This document shows, piece by piece, positions 17,130 through 25,574 of a stretch of DNA of 64,000 bases (within the stretch, counting starts at the first letter, position 1; every line of letters begins with the position of its first letter). The stretch lies in contig NZ_JAKZKX010000007.1 of assembly GCF_022808715.1 (NCBI RefSeq), forward strand, positions 96,199 to 160,198, in the 5' to 3' direction. The stretch comes from Fundidesulfovibrio agrisoli (GTDB lineage Bacteria; Desulfobacterota; Desulfovibrionia; Desulfovibrionales; Desulfovibrionaceae). The notes beneath the pieces were generated by a model, which had not been told where the DNA came from, did no database searches, and saw nothing but the letters and a program-made list of their open reading frames with translations. The translations under genes and the position numbers were made by a program.

Positions 17130-17909
17130 CTAGTCCTCCTCGGCCGGGGCCAGGAAGCGCAGCAGGTTTTCGCCCAGCACGCCCGCGCCAGCCAGCTCGC
17201 CCTTGGAGACGCCGATCTTCTCGAAGGCGCGCAAAACATCTCCCCAGGAGGTCTCGGGGAAGTCGGTGCCCACGCAGATGCGCCGGTCGAAGCTCTCCAG
17301 CAGGAAGGCGATGTCCAGGCCCACGGAGGCCTTGGCGAAGCGGGTGAGGGTCAGCGAGAGATCCAGCAGCACGTGCTCCATGGGCCTGATGCGCTCCGAG
17401 GTGGCCAGCAGGTCGTCGTAGCCGCCGTGCACCAGCACGATGCGCGTGCTGTCGCACACGGCGCAGAGCTGGTGGATGGCGTCGCTCACCGGGCGGCCCA
17501 GGGGCGGCAGCGGCGGGCGGTGGATGGTGCAGACGAAGGCGGCCAGGTCGGCCTCGCCCGCCAGGTCCACCACCTCCTCGATCAGGGGGTCGGTGAGGGG
17601 CACGCCGGACATGCGGGGGTAGATCTTCACCCCGGCGAAGCCCATCTCCTCGGCCTGGGCGATGGTCCGGGCGGCGGTGTTCAGACCCATGGAGAGGTCC
17701 AGCCCGGCCACGGGGATGAAGCGGCCCGGATGTTTGGCCGCCGTGCGGGCCAGAAAGTCCAGCTCGGCGTGGCCGTGCATGCCCGCCAGCACGGCGCGCT
17801 CCACGCCGTGTTCGTCCATGGAGGCCAGCAGGGCCGCCACGGAGGCGTCCCGTCCCGTCTCGAACCATTTGCCGTCTTCGGTGGCGTGGGCCAGCGCGTC
17901 TACGATCAT
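17130..17909 (-). CDS. Amidohydrolase-family protein (Amidohydro_2-like), metal site incomplete
   Basis: 259 residues with a TIM-barrel amidohydrolase pattern: FAGVKIYPRMSG (strand 4 region), FVCTIHRPPLPP (His of strand 5), RIVLVHGGYDDLLATSERI (His of strand 6) and ICVGTDFPETSWGDVL with the terminal catalytic Asp. The N-terminal HxH expected in 'DxHxH' reads DALAH, so the first His is Leu and one metal ligand is missing. The protein may therefore use one metal or act on an unusual substrate. The ATG at 17909 has GAGGGA upstream and lies 2 bp from the radical SAM stop; longer upstream frames are shadow. Confidence 0.8.
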   Translation of the reverse strand: MIVDALAHATEDGKWFETGRDASVAALLASMDEHGVERAVLAGMHGHAELDFLARTAAKHPGRFIPVAGLDLSMGLNTAARTIAQAEEMGFAGVKIYPRMSGVPLTDPLIEEVVDLAGEADLAAFVCTIHRPPLPPLGRPVSDAIHQLCAVCDSTRIVLVHGGYDDLLATSERIRPMEHVLLDLSLTLTRFAKASVGLDIAFLLESFDRRICVGTDFPETSWGDVLRAFEKIGVSKGELAGAGVLGENLLRFLAPAEED

Positions 17910-17911
17910 GC

Positions 17912-19093
17912 TCAGTCCCTCCCCCTCAGGGGATAAAGTGTCCCTATGCAGCGGTTGCAGGCCGCGAAGGAGCCCGCCCGCTTGAGCGCCAGGCGTACCT
18001 CCCGGGCTCGCTCCGAATTCCAGACGTCCATGAAGCCCCTGTGCCCGCCCTGCTCCAGAACGCTGCCGAACCCGGGGAGCACGCAGTGCCCGTAGACGCC
18101 CACGTTGCCGTCCATGTCCAGCTGGGCGGCGTACCAGGGGAGATAACAGGGTGTGCCGGGAAACATCCAGGCCTTGGGGTCGTAATATGCGGCCAGGTCT
18201 TCGGCTTCGAGGCGCGGTGAGAAGTAGACGTTGTACTCCCCGGCGGGGAACTCCGTGGCGATCAGCGCCGCCTGCTCCGCCAGCGCCGGGAGGTCGATGG
18301 CAGCCAGGTCCACCCCGTCCAGGCTGCACGGGGAGGCCTGGGCCAAGAGCGGGGACTGCTCCCGGCTCAACTGCGCCTCCCACTGCGTGGTGTACTGCAG
18401 GTGGTTGATGTTCACGTAGCAGTGTTCCAGCAGGCCCTCTTCGCGCAGGCCGCGCAGCATGGGCAGCAGGTGTCGGCAGTTGTGGTCGCTCACGGTGCAG
18501 CACACGCCCAGGATGGGCCGCTCCGCCCCGAGGTTCTTCTTGGCGGCCACCAGGGCCTTGAGCCCGGCCACGGCCCGGGCGTGGCTGCCGGGCACGCCGC
18601 GCAGGCGGTCGTGCACCTGGGGCGGGCCGTCGATGGAGACGCGCACCAGATCCACCCCGGCGTCCGCGATCCAGCCCGCATGGCGGGCCAGGGTCCAGCC
18701 GTTGGTGATGGTGTAGAATGGCAGGCCCTTGGATTTCGCGTAGCGGGCCAGGCGCTCCAGGCCGCTCCAGAGCAGGGGCTCCACGAAATTGGTCTTGATG
18801 GTGGGGCCGTGGGGGGCCAGTTCGTCCACCAGCGCAAGCGCCCGCTCCAGGGGGAACTCACGCTGGCGGCCCGGCCGGGAGTAGCGGCCCGAGAACAGGC
18901 GAGCTTCGCCGGGGGGGCTTTTGGCCGCGTTGGCCACGCCGATGTCGCACATGCGGCAGCGCATGAAGCAGTTGGTGTTCACCGAGAGGCAGACCGTGTG
19001 CGGGGCGGCGGCCACGCCGTCCTCGCGAGCGTAGTAGGCCTTGTTGGCGGCCTCCCTGGCCCGGATGGCCGCGTATTCCTGGCGAGACTTCAC
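17912..19093 (-). CDS. Radical SAM/SPASM-type enzyme
   Basis: 393 residues from a GTG that overlaps the asparagine synthase-like stop codon (GTGA). Cluster motif C42-x3-C46-x2-C49 (NCFMRCRMCD). The C-terminal part contains MFPGTPCYLPWYAAQLDMDG, then GHCVLPGFG and AACNRCIG, giving extra cysteines typical of SPASM-type auxiliary clusters. The Leu-rich middle and the 'NTNCFMRC' lead resemble SPASM enzymes found in glycan and peptide clusters. The sense-strand frame is open for over 1000 codons upstream, but that is the GC-rich shadow of asnB. Substrate unknown. Confidence 0.87.
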   Translation of the reverse strand: MKSRQEYAAIRAREAANKAYYAREDGVAAAPHTVCLSVNTNCFMRCRMCDIGVANAAKSPPGEARLFSGRYSRPGRQREFPLERALALVDELAPHGPTIKTNFVEPLLWSGLERLARYAKSKGLPFYTITNGWTLARHAGWIADAGVDLVRVSIDGPPQVHDRLRGVPGSHARAVAGLKALVAAKKNLGAERPILGVCCTVSDHNCRHLLPMLRGLREEGLLEHCYVNINHLQYTTQWEAQLSREQSPLLAQASPCSLDGVDLAAIDLPALAEQAALIATEFPAGEYNVYFSPRLEAEDLAAYYDPKAWMFPGTPCYLPWYAAQLDMDGNVGVYGHCVLPGFGSVLEQGGHRGFMDVWNSERAREVRLALKRAGSFAACNRCIGTLYPLRGRD

Positions 19094-20982
19094 GCCCGGC
19101 CTCCCGTGACCATGCCGAACTCGGGCAGCCAGCGGTTGAGGTACAGAAGCGACCAGATCAGCAGGCGGAAATTGTCCCGCCCTTCCAGGTGGCGGTCCAC
19201 CAGGGCGGTGCAGGCCTTGCGGTCCAGCAGGGACCACACCGGGGCGGCCGGGTCGCAGAGGTTGCGCCGCACGAATTCGATGCTGTCGCCCCTGAACCAG
19301 GAGCGGTCCGGGCCGGAGAAGCCCTGCTTCTCGCAGACGCAGACGTCCTCGGGCACGAAGCGGGAGAGCATCCCGCGCAGGATGATCTTGCCGTCGCGGG
19401 TGCGCTGGTAATACTGGCGCGGCTTGGCGAACTCGTTCTCGTCCAGGCGCAGGGTTTCGTGCAGGTTGCCGATCTTCACGCCCACGGGCAGGGCCGTGGC
19501 GAAGTCCACCAGCTCGTTGTCCAGGAAGGGCACGCGGTTCTCCAGGCCACGGGCCATGGCCAGCTTGTCCTCCACCATGAGCAGGCCGTGCAGGAAGGTC
19601 TTGGCCTCGAAACCGAGGCAGAGGTTCACGTACTCCTCGGGCGTGCGCAGGCGCTCGGGGCGCTGCCCGAACACCCCCCTGAATATCTCGCGCATGTCCA
19701 TGTGGCGCACCTGCCCCCACACCGGGGCCAGCACCTCGGCCTCTCGCCCGTCGGGGATGAGGCGCTGCCAGTAGGCGTAGTACTCCCCGACGAAGCCGTC
19801 GAAGCTGCTGCTGGCGGCGGCGCGGTAGTAGCGCCAGGGGTAGCCGCCGAAGAGCTCGTCGCCCCCGGAGCCCGAGAGCACCACCCGGCAGAAGCGGCTG
19901 ACCAGCCCGGCCGCGTAGTGGTTGGGGTAGCTCTGGCCCACGCGGGGCTCCTCCAGGTGGCGCACCACGGCGGGCAGGCAGCGCTCCATGTCCCCGGCCT
20001 TGAGCACGGCCTCGTAGTGCTCGGTGCCGAACAGGTAGGAGAGGCGCTCGGCCTTGGCCCGCTCGTCGAAGTTGAGCTCCAGGCCGGAGGCGGAGCTCAG
20101 GTCGAAGCCGCAGGTGAAGCTCTTGATGCCCGGGACCAGGCGCGAGGCCACGGCGCAGATGGAGCCGGAGTCCACCCCGCCGGAGAGGTAGGCCCCCACC
20201 TCCACGTCGCTGACCAGATGGCGGCGAACGGCCTGCTCGAACAGGTGGGCCAGTTCCTCCTCCAGTTCCTGCGGGGTGCGGGTGTCGTTCACTTTCGGGG
20301 CGAAAGTGAAGTCCCAGTAGCGCCGGAACTCGGGGTCCGGCCCGCCCGGGCGCAGCAGGCACCAGGTTCCGGCGGGCATCATGGAGACCCCGGCGAAGAG
20401 GGTGCGGGCGGTGAAGAAGTTCTGGAAGGTCATATACTCGCGCAGGCCCTCCGGATCCATGCCTCGGGGCGCGTCCGGGTGGGCCAGCAGGCCCTTGACC
20501 TCGGAGGCGAAGATGAGCGCCCCGCCCGCCCTGCACCAGTACAGCGGCTTGATGCCGTAGCGGTCGCGGGCCAGGAAGAGCGTGCGCTCGCGCGAATCCC
20601 ACAGGGCCAGGGCGAACATGCCGTTGAAGCGTTCCACGCAGGCTGGTCCCCACTGGGCGTAGGCCGCCAGAACCACTTCTGTGTCCGTGTTGCTGCGGAA
20701 CACACGGCCCTTGGCCTCGAGCTCGCGCCTGAGCTCCCGAAAGTTGTAGACCTCCCCGTTGTAGGCCAGGGCGAAGCGGCCCCAGTCCAGGAGCATGGGC
20801 TGGGCCCCGGCCTCGCTCACGTCCAGGATGGCCAGGCGGCGGTGGCCCAGGCCGCAGGGGCCGTCCGCGTGCAGGCCCTGGCCGTCCGGGCCGCGATGGG
20901 CCAGGGCCAGGGTCATGGACTCCAGGGCCGCGAGGTCGGGCCGCGAGCCATTGTCGCAGAGGATGCCGCAGACGCCGCACAT
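19090..20982 (-). CDS. asnB: Asparagine synthase-type glutamine amidotransferase (second copy)
   Basis: 630 residues starting MCGVCGIL with nucleophile Cys2, HRGPDGQG and NGEVYNFREL for the glutaminase domain. The synthetase domain has LSGGVDSG near residue 268 and SGSGGDELFGGYPW, where the family's SGDGGDE has Ser for Asp; the matching motif of the first copy keeps Asp. Whether the change matters is unknown. It sits between the helical-repeat gene (2 bp apart) and a radical SAM gene (4-nt overlap). I infer amidation of an acidic sugar or of a radical-SAM product rather than free asparagine synthesis. Confidence 0.92.
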   Translation of the reverse strand: MCGVCGILCDNGSRPDLAALESMTLALAHRGPDGQGLHADGPCGLGHRRLAILDVSEAGAQPMLLDWGRFALAYNGEVYNFRELRRELEAKGRVFRSNTDTEVVLAAYAQWGPACVERFNGMFALALWDSRERTLFLARDRYGIKPLYWCRAGGALIFASEVKGLLAHPDAPRGMDPEGLREYMTFQNFFTARTLFAGVSMMPAGTWCLLRPGGPDPEFRRYWDFTFAPKVNDTRTPQELEEELAHLFEQAVRRHLVSDVEVGAYLSGGVDSGSICAVASRLVPGIKSFTCGFDLSSASGLELNFDERAKAERLSYLFGTEHYEAVLKAGDMERCLPAVVRHLEEPRVGQSYPNHYAAGLVSRFCRVVLSGSGGDELFGGYPWRYYRAAASSSFDGFVGEYYAYWQRLIPDGREAEVLAPVWGQVRHMDMREIFRGVFGQRPERLRTPEEYVNLCLGFEAKTFLHGLLMVEDKLAMARGLENRVPFLDNELVDFATALPVGVKIGNLHETLRLDENEFAKPRQYYQRTRDGKIILRGMLSRFVPEDVCVCEKQGFSGPDRSWFRGDSIEFVRRNLCDPAAPVWSLLDRKACTALVDRHLEGRDNFRLLIWSLLYLNRWLPEFGMVTGGRA

Positions 20983-20984
20983 GG

Positions 20985-22781
20985 CTAGAACCGCTCCCCG
21001 GCGGCGAGGGAATCCAGTACGGCCAGGCGGGGCGAACCGGCGGAATCGTAGGGGTAGAAGGCCCGGGCGACTGCCTCGGGCGCGGGAAGCTGCGCGGCCT
21101 TGCCACTTTCGGTGAAGCTCAGGCCCGGACAGGCCCGCAACAGGCCCACGGCTCTGGACGGATTAGAACCGCGATGCGCCAGGGCAGCCAGCAGCAGGTG
21201 CCAGGCCCGGCCCAGGTGGCCCGCGTTCATGACGCTGGGGCAGGCCTCGGCCCCGGCCAGGCAGCGACGGGAGAACCCGGCGGGCAGCGGCCCGGACGAC
21301 AGGTAGCGCAGCAGGGCGCGGCAGGGGTTGCCCGGCCCCGGGTAGGCCCGCACGGCGGCGGCCAGGGCCTGGCGGGCGTTGTCGGCCCGGCCCAGGTGCA
21401 GGAGCGCCAGGGCCGCCTCCAACCCGGCGGCCCAGCCCCAGGCCACGCGCAGGTTGTCGGTGAAGTGGGCGGCCAGGGCCGCAAGCAGGGCATCGGCCCC
21501 AAGCTCGGCCTGACCCGAACAGGCCAGGGCCGTGCCCAGAAGCAGGGGCACCCGCCCAAGCAGGGTGAGCCCGCTCCGCTCCGCCCGGCGCAGAGGGTCC
21601 AGGGCATCCTCAAAGCGGCCCACCAGGGCCAGGGCTTCGGCCTCCCAGAAATCCGCGAGGCCCGGCCCCAGTGCCTGCCTGTCGGCCCTGTCCCGGACCA
21701 CATCCAGAAATCCCTCGCGTTGGCCCTCCAGGGCCGCCACGTTCCAGAGCAGGTTCAGGTCCGCGTGGCCCAGTGCGGCCCTGGGGAGCACGAAGGCCCG
21801 GCAGATGGCCCCGGCCATGGCCCAATCCTGGGCGCGCAGGCAGACGGTGGCGGCCCAGTGCGTCAGGCCGCCGCCACGGGTGCCGCTCCCGGCCAGCCAG
21901 GCCACGTCCAGCCCGGCCAGCACGGCCCGGGCCTCCCCGGTGCGCCCGGCGAAGGCCAGGGTCTCGGCCAGTGAGAGGGCCAGGGGCAGAGTTTTGGGGG
22001 ATGTTTCCCGCAACGCGGTCCGGGCGCGATCGAGCATGACCTTGGCCCTGCCGGGGAGGGAGCAGGCCATGAGGCCGCAGGCCACCCGCGAGAGGGCGAA
22101 GGGGTCGAATTCCACGCCAGGCCCGGCAGCGGCCCAGAAATGGCGCCGCGCCCCGGCCCTGTCCCCCAGCTCCCAGGCCATCTCGCCGAGCAGCAGGCGT
22201 AGTTGGGGCGTGGCCGCGGAGAGGTCGCGGACCGAGAGCCCCTCCAGCAGGGCCGAGCCCTCGGCCATGAGCCCATGGGCCATGAGGTTCTGGCAGAGTT
22301 CCGCCAGGGGCGCGCCCAGGCCCGCCCGCCTCCAGTGGGCAGGGGCCATGCCCTCCAGGCAGGTTATGGCCGCGTCGGCTCGCCCCGCCTGGAAGCAGAG
22401 TTGGGCCAGCAGGGCGCGCAGGGTTGGGGAGATGTCCGCGCAGGGGACGCGCAACAAGGCTACCAGCCGGGACCTCAGCTGGCTGATGACGGCAGCCTGG
22501 GCGCGTGGGGTTCGCAGCAGTTCGTCGAACACTTCCCCGGCCTGGGCCGTCAACCCGGCGTCGAGCAGGCGCAGCCCAGCAAGCAGCCGGGCGTGGTCAG
22601 CCTGTTCGGCCCGCTGCGCCAGCGCGCCGTGCAGCCTGCGCAGGTGCGCTTCCCCACCGGCCCGGCCAGCCAGCACGGCGTGGGTTGCCAGGGCCAGGGC
22701 GCAATCCAGGCCCCTGGCCTCGCGGCTCGATGCGCGTGCCATAGCTGGGCTGGATTTTGTGCTGGCGTGCATGGTTTCCAT
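20985..22781 (-). CDS. Large helical-repeat (TPR-like) protein
   Basis: 598 residues, rich in Ala and Leu, with no signal peptide. The sequence is a long succession of antiparallel-helix units (for example GEARAVLAGLDVAWLAG, GRFEDALDPLRRAERSG, GRADNARQALAAAVRAYPGPG), some resembling TPR motifs. Such solenoids usually act as scaffolds. Two nearby glycosyltransferases (25571-28717, 28754-30496) have similar tails, so it may organise a multi-enzyme complex. As first gene of the long leftward operon it follows a 251-bp gap. Start by METMHAS; an in-frame second Met at residue 4 is also possible. Confidence 0.7.
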   Translation of the reverse strand: METMHASTKSSPAMARASSREARGLDCALALATHAVLAGRAGGEAHLRRLHGALAQRAEQADHARLLAGLRLLDAGLTAQAGEVFDELLRTPRAQAAVISQLRSRLVALLRVPCADISPTLRALLAQLCFQAGRADAAITCLEGMAPAHWRRAGLGAPLAELCQNLMAHGLMAEGSALLEGLSVRDLSAATPQLRLLLGEMAWELGDRAGARRHFWAAAGPGVEFDPFALSRVACGLMACSLPGRAKVMLDRARTALRETSPKTLPLALSLAETLAFAGRTGEARAVLAGLDVAWLAGSGTRGGGLTHWAATVCLRAQDWAMAGAICRAFVLPRAALGHADLNLLWNVAALEGQREGFLDVVRDRADRQALGPGLADFWEAEALALVGRFEDALDPLRRAERSGLTLLGRVPLLLGTALACSGQAELGADALLAALAAHFTDNLRVAWGWAAGLEAALALLHLGRADNARQALAAAVRAYPGPGNPCRALLRYLSSGPLPAGFSRRCLAGAEACPSVMNAGHLGRAWHLLLAALAHRGSNPSRAVGLLRACPGLSFTESGKAAQLPAPEAVARAFYPYDSAGSPRLAVLDSLAAGERF

Positions 22782-23032
22782 AGTGCGGACCCACCGGGGT
22801 ACGGACCACCGGCTGAAATTTCCGGGCGACAGAATCGGCGAGCAAGGAACATGCCGCGTTGCGCGGCAACCGATAACTCACCGAACAGTATTTGAGCGCA
22901 AAGGTCAAAACGAATCTGCCTGAAGCGCGCCTTTCTGGCACATTACTTGTCGTACAGCGCGACAATCGTTTATCTAGTGAACAATTTCAAGCTGACGCAC
23001 CCACCCCCGAGCCATCCTGGGCCTGCCTGGCG
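22782..23032. other. Likely promoter region of the long leftward operon
   Basis: This gap is lower in GC than its flanks. On either strand it contains an inverted repeat TTGTCG-N7-CGACAA (22948-22966), which may be an operator. I could not fix a convincing -35/-10 pair. It separates the leftward block 23033-30496 from the block 8768-22781. Confidence 0.5.
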
Positions 23033-24181
23033 CTAGCCTTCCAGATCCAGGGCGCAGCGCACCCGCCGCGCCTCCCGCCACTCAAGCACCAGAAGTTCGC
23101 AACGAGGGAGCGACCCGATCCGGGCCAGCCGGTCCACCGCGCCGGGCCGGGCCATGCGCAACGCCCGGCACAGCTCGTAAAGCGCCGGGAACGTCTGCCT
23201 GCCGGTGATGGCCGCCCCGGTGCGGCCGTCCACCATCACTTGCCGCAGGCGGTCGAAGTGCCAGCGCCCGTCCGAGGGCTCAAGCCAGCTGAGCATGTCG
23301 TGCGCGGGGCCGGGGGAATGCTCGGTCACGGCGTAGGCGAAACCCCGAAGGCCCTGAGGCATGCCGACGGCGGGCAACCGCCAGCCATCCGCTTCGCGAT
23401 GGGGCTCCAAAGCTTCGCCGATTGGCCCGCCCTCCCCCACCGGGAGAAATGATGCGCGCGCCTCAGCCCCGCAAACGAAGCCGTGGGCAACCACCAGCAG
23501 GCCGCCGTTCACCACTCGCCAGAGAGAAAGGCGCGGACGCCCCTCCTGCCCCGTGGAGGATACGCCGGCCAGTGCCGCCCCGGGTGCGGGCGGAGCGGCC
23601 TCGGCCAACCAGGAGGGGGCCAGTTCGCCGGAGGCGATGAAAGCACCGCCCGGAGCGGGGACAGGCAGGCATGTGTAGGACGGCGCAGGGCCGTCCAGGC
23701 GCGTGGCGGAGGAGTCGAACAGGGCCAGGATACCCGCGTCCAGCACGTTTTCGTGGCTCTGGAACTGGCAGGGGTGGTCCCGGCAGGGGCGAACCGTGGC
23801 CAGAACGTCCTGCCTCCCGGCCTCCAGGAGCTTTCGCGCCGCCTCGTACAGCCCGTGCGGCACATGCGGGTAGCGGAAATCCGCCACCGCCGCGCCGTCC
23901 TCGAAGCGTTCTCCCCCGGCGCGCAGGGCGGCCAGGGCCGCGCCCCAACCGGGGGGGGCGTCGCCGTCGGAGCCCCTACCGGCATCCGTGTCCGCTCCAG
24001 CGATTTCAAGCACTTCGAGGCCGTGATCCCGGGCCAGATCGCCCACCCAGGAATCCGCGCAAGCCACAACGCCCGCGCCAAGCCCGGAGAACCAGCGGCC
24101 AAGGGCCTGCATCCCTGCCTCGCCGCGCCAGGATTCGGCCTCTGCCGCGCAGCTGAAGACGACCGGCGCTACCAGCAACAT
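23033..24181 (-). CDS. Unknown protein, possibly a degenerate cytidylyltransferase-like domain
   Basis: 382 residues. The N-terminal part (LLVAPVVFSCAAEAESW, then DHGLEVLEIAG) and the middle (GLYEAARKLLEAGRQDVLATVRPCRDHP, GGAFIASGEL) follow the spacing of NeuA-type nucleotidyltransferases without their key GGSK motif, so activity is doubtful. The C-terminal half is Gly/Pro-rich with a Cys near each end (GFVCGAEARAS, LPRCELLVLEW). It overlaps the NeuA-like gene by 13 nt at the ATG at 24181, the only start that avoids the long GC-rich shadow frame upstream. The idea that it is a decayed partner of NeuA is weak. Confidence 0.55.
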   Translation of the reverse strand: MLLVAPVVFSCAAEAESWRGEAGMQALGRWFSGLGAGVVACADSWVGDLARDHGLEVLEIAGADTDAGRGSDGDAPPGWGAALAALRAGGERFEDGAAVADFRYPHVPHGLYEAARKLLEAGRQDVLATVRPCRDHPCQFQSHENVLDAGILALFDSSATRLDGPAPSYTCLPVPAPGGAFIASGELAPSWLAEAAPPAPGAALAGVSSTGQEGRPRLSLWRVVNGGLLVVAHGFVCGAEARASFLPVGEGGPIGEALEPHREADGWRLPAVGMPQGLRGFAYAVTEHSPGPAHDMLSWLEPSDGRWHFDRLRQVMVDGRTGAAITGRQTFPALYELCRALRMARPGAVDRLARIGSLPRCELLVLEWREARRVRCALDLEG

Positions 24182-24840
24182 CCCAGGTACCCCGTGCGCG
24201 CGTCGAACAGGTTGGCGGCCAGGATGCGCCGGGCGCGCAGCAGGTCTTCCGCGTGGTCGATGTCCACCAGCCCGGCGGGGTCGGAAATCTCGCGGGTGAA
24301 GTGGCGGCTGGCCGGGACGAGGCTGGCCGCCGCGAACAGCCCGTAGGGCCGGAAGTACGGCCCCTGCTCCAGTTCCGGCGGGGCGTAGCGCGCGCCGTCC
24401 GGCTCGAAATAGGTTCGCGGGGCCATGCGCCGCACCGTGCCCACCGTGGCGAAACCCTCCAGGGCGCTGGCTGCCAGCTCCTCCATCATCTCCAGGTGCC
24501 GGAAGGGATGCGAAGGCGGCAGCAGGCAGTAGGCCCGGGGCCGGTAGCCCTGCCCGGCCAGGGCCTCCAGGGCGTGCTCCACGGCTTCGCCGAGCAGCGA
24601 TTCGTCGCGCGCCAGTTCGGCCGGTCGCATGAAGGGCACCTCTGCCCCCCACTGTCTGGCGGCGCGGGCGATATCCTCGTCCTCGGTGGAGACCACCACC
24701 CGCTCGATGCCGGGCGTGGCCAGGGCGGCCGCGATGGAATGCGCCAGCAGCGGCTTGCCGCCCAGGTCCAGCAGGTTCTTGCGGGGCAGGCCCTTGGAGC
24801 CGCCGCGCGCTGGGACGATGGCCAGCAGGCCGGACCTCAC
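24169..24840 (-). CDS. neuA: Acylneuraminate cytidylyltransferase-like protein (NeuA type)
   Basis: 223 residues with the NTP-binding start LLAIVPARGGSKGLPRKN, ERVVVSTEDEDIARAARQWGAEVPFMRPAELARDES, and CLLPPSHPFR in place of the usual LQPTSPFR. All are classical CMP-sialic/legionaminic acid synthetase motifs. CMP-activation implies a nonulosonic or other acidic sugar in the product, though no NeuB-type synthase is visible in this window. The start is GTG overlapping the neighbouring methyltransferase stop (GTGA). It ends 13 nt inside the next gene. Confidence 0.88.
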   Translation of the reverse strand: MRSGLLAIVPARGGSKGLPRKNLLDLGGKPLLAHSIAAALATPGIERVVVSTEDEDIARAARQWGAEVPFMRPAELARDESLLGEAVEHALEALAGQGYRPRAYCLLPPSHPFRHLEMMEELAASALEGFATVGTVRRMAPRTYFEPDGARYAPPELEQGPYFRPYGLFAAASLVPASRHFTREISDPAGLVDIDHAEDLLRARRILAANLFDARTGYLGCCW

Positions 24841-25574
24841 GCCAGGCTCCCCTTCCAGAGGAAGCAGAACTTGCCGGAGAGGGCCAGGGGCAGGGTCAGT
24901 TCGTACTCGCCGGGGTGCTCCTCCAGGAATTCGTGGACCGCCGTCTTCACCCCGGAGGAGAAGAACCCGTAGTCGTCCACCATGAGCACGCCGCCCTCGG
25001 GAACGCGCCCGTGCAGGGCCCGCAGCACGAGCAGCGTGGGCTCGTGGAAGTCCATGTCCAGGTAGGCGAAGCAGACCCGTTCGGGCAAGGCCTCGGGGGT
25101 GAGCGTCTCCTCCAGGAAGCCGGGCACGATGCGCGTGCGCTGCGCCGGGAAGCCCAGGCGCTCGAGCCTGCCTTCGACCACCTCCCGCCCGCAGACCATG
25201 GTGCCGTGGTATTTCCCGATCTCGCCCAGGCCGAAGATGTCGTCGAGCAGCTCGTCCTTGCCGCCGGGCTTGGGCAGGCCCTGGAAGGAATCGTAGAGCC
25301 AGAGGGATTTGGCGGTGTCCATTATTTCGTTGGCCATGAAGGCGGAGGTGGCCCCCTGGCAGATGCCGAACTCGCAGACGTCGCCCGGCAGCGGCAGGCA
25401 GCGGCGCAGGGTGTCCAGCAGGTAGACGGCCTCGCCCAGGCTGGTGCCCAGCAGCTCGGCCATCAGGGGGGCACGGTTGCCGATCGCAGGCAGGGACGGG
25501 AAGACCGCGCGCCGGTACAGCGCGTAGAGCTCGGTGATGGCGTCGAGGTATTTCTGGCGTTCGTAGTCGTTCAT
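24837..25574 (-). CDS. TylF/MycF-type O-methyltransferase
   Basis: 245 residues. DVCEFGICQGATSAFMAN is the SAM-binding motif, LYDSFQGLPKPGGKD the hallmark TylF segment near residue 92, and AYLDMDFHEPTLLVLRALHGRVPEGGVLMVDDYGFFSSG carries the metal-binding Asp residues. TylF-group enzymes O-methylate sugars after glycosylation, so it may methylate a sugar in the glycan. The ATG overlaps the stop of the large glycosyltransferase by 4 nt (ATGA). The frame is open upstream but that part has no family resemblance. Confidence 0.9.
   Translation of the reverse strand: MNDYERQKYLDAITELYALYRRAVFPSLPAIGNRAPLMAELLGTSLGEAVYLLDTLRRCLPLPGDVCEFGICQGATSAFMANEIMDTAKSLWLYDSFQGLPKPGGKDELLDDIFGLGEIGKYHGTMVCGREVVEGRLERLGFPAQRTRIVPGFLEETLTPEALPERVCFAYLDMDFHEPTLLVLRALHGRVPEGGVLMVDDYGFFSSGVKTAVHEFLEEHPGEYELTLPLALSGKFCFLWKGSLA

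Noticed and set aside
19189..20988. Long plus-strand open frame opposite the second asnB
   Set aside because: Same reason; it contains only low-complexity Ala/Gly/Val/His-rich translation.
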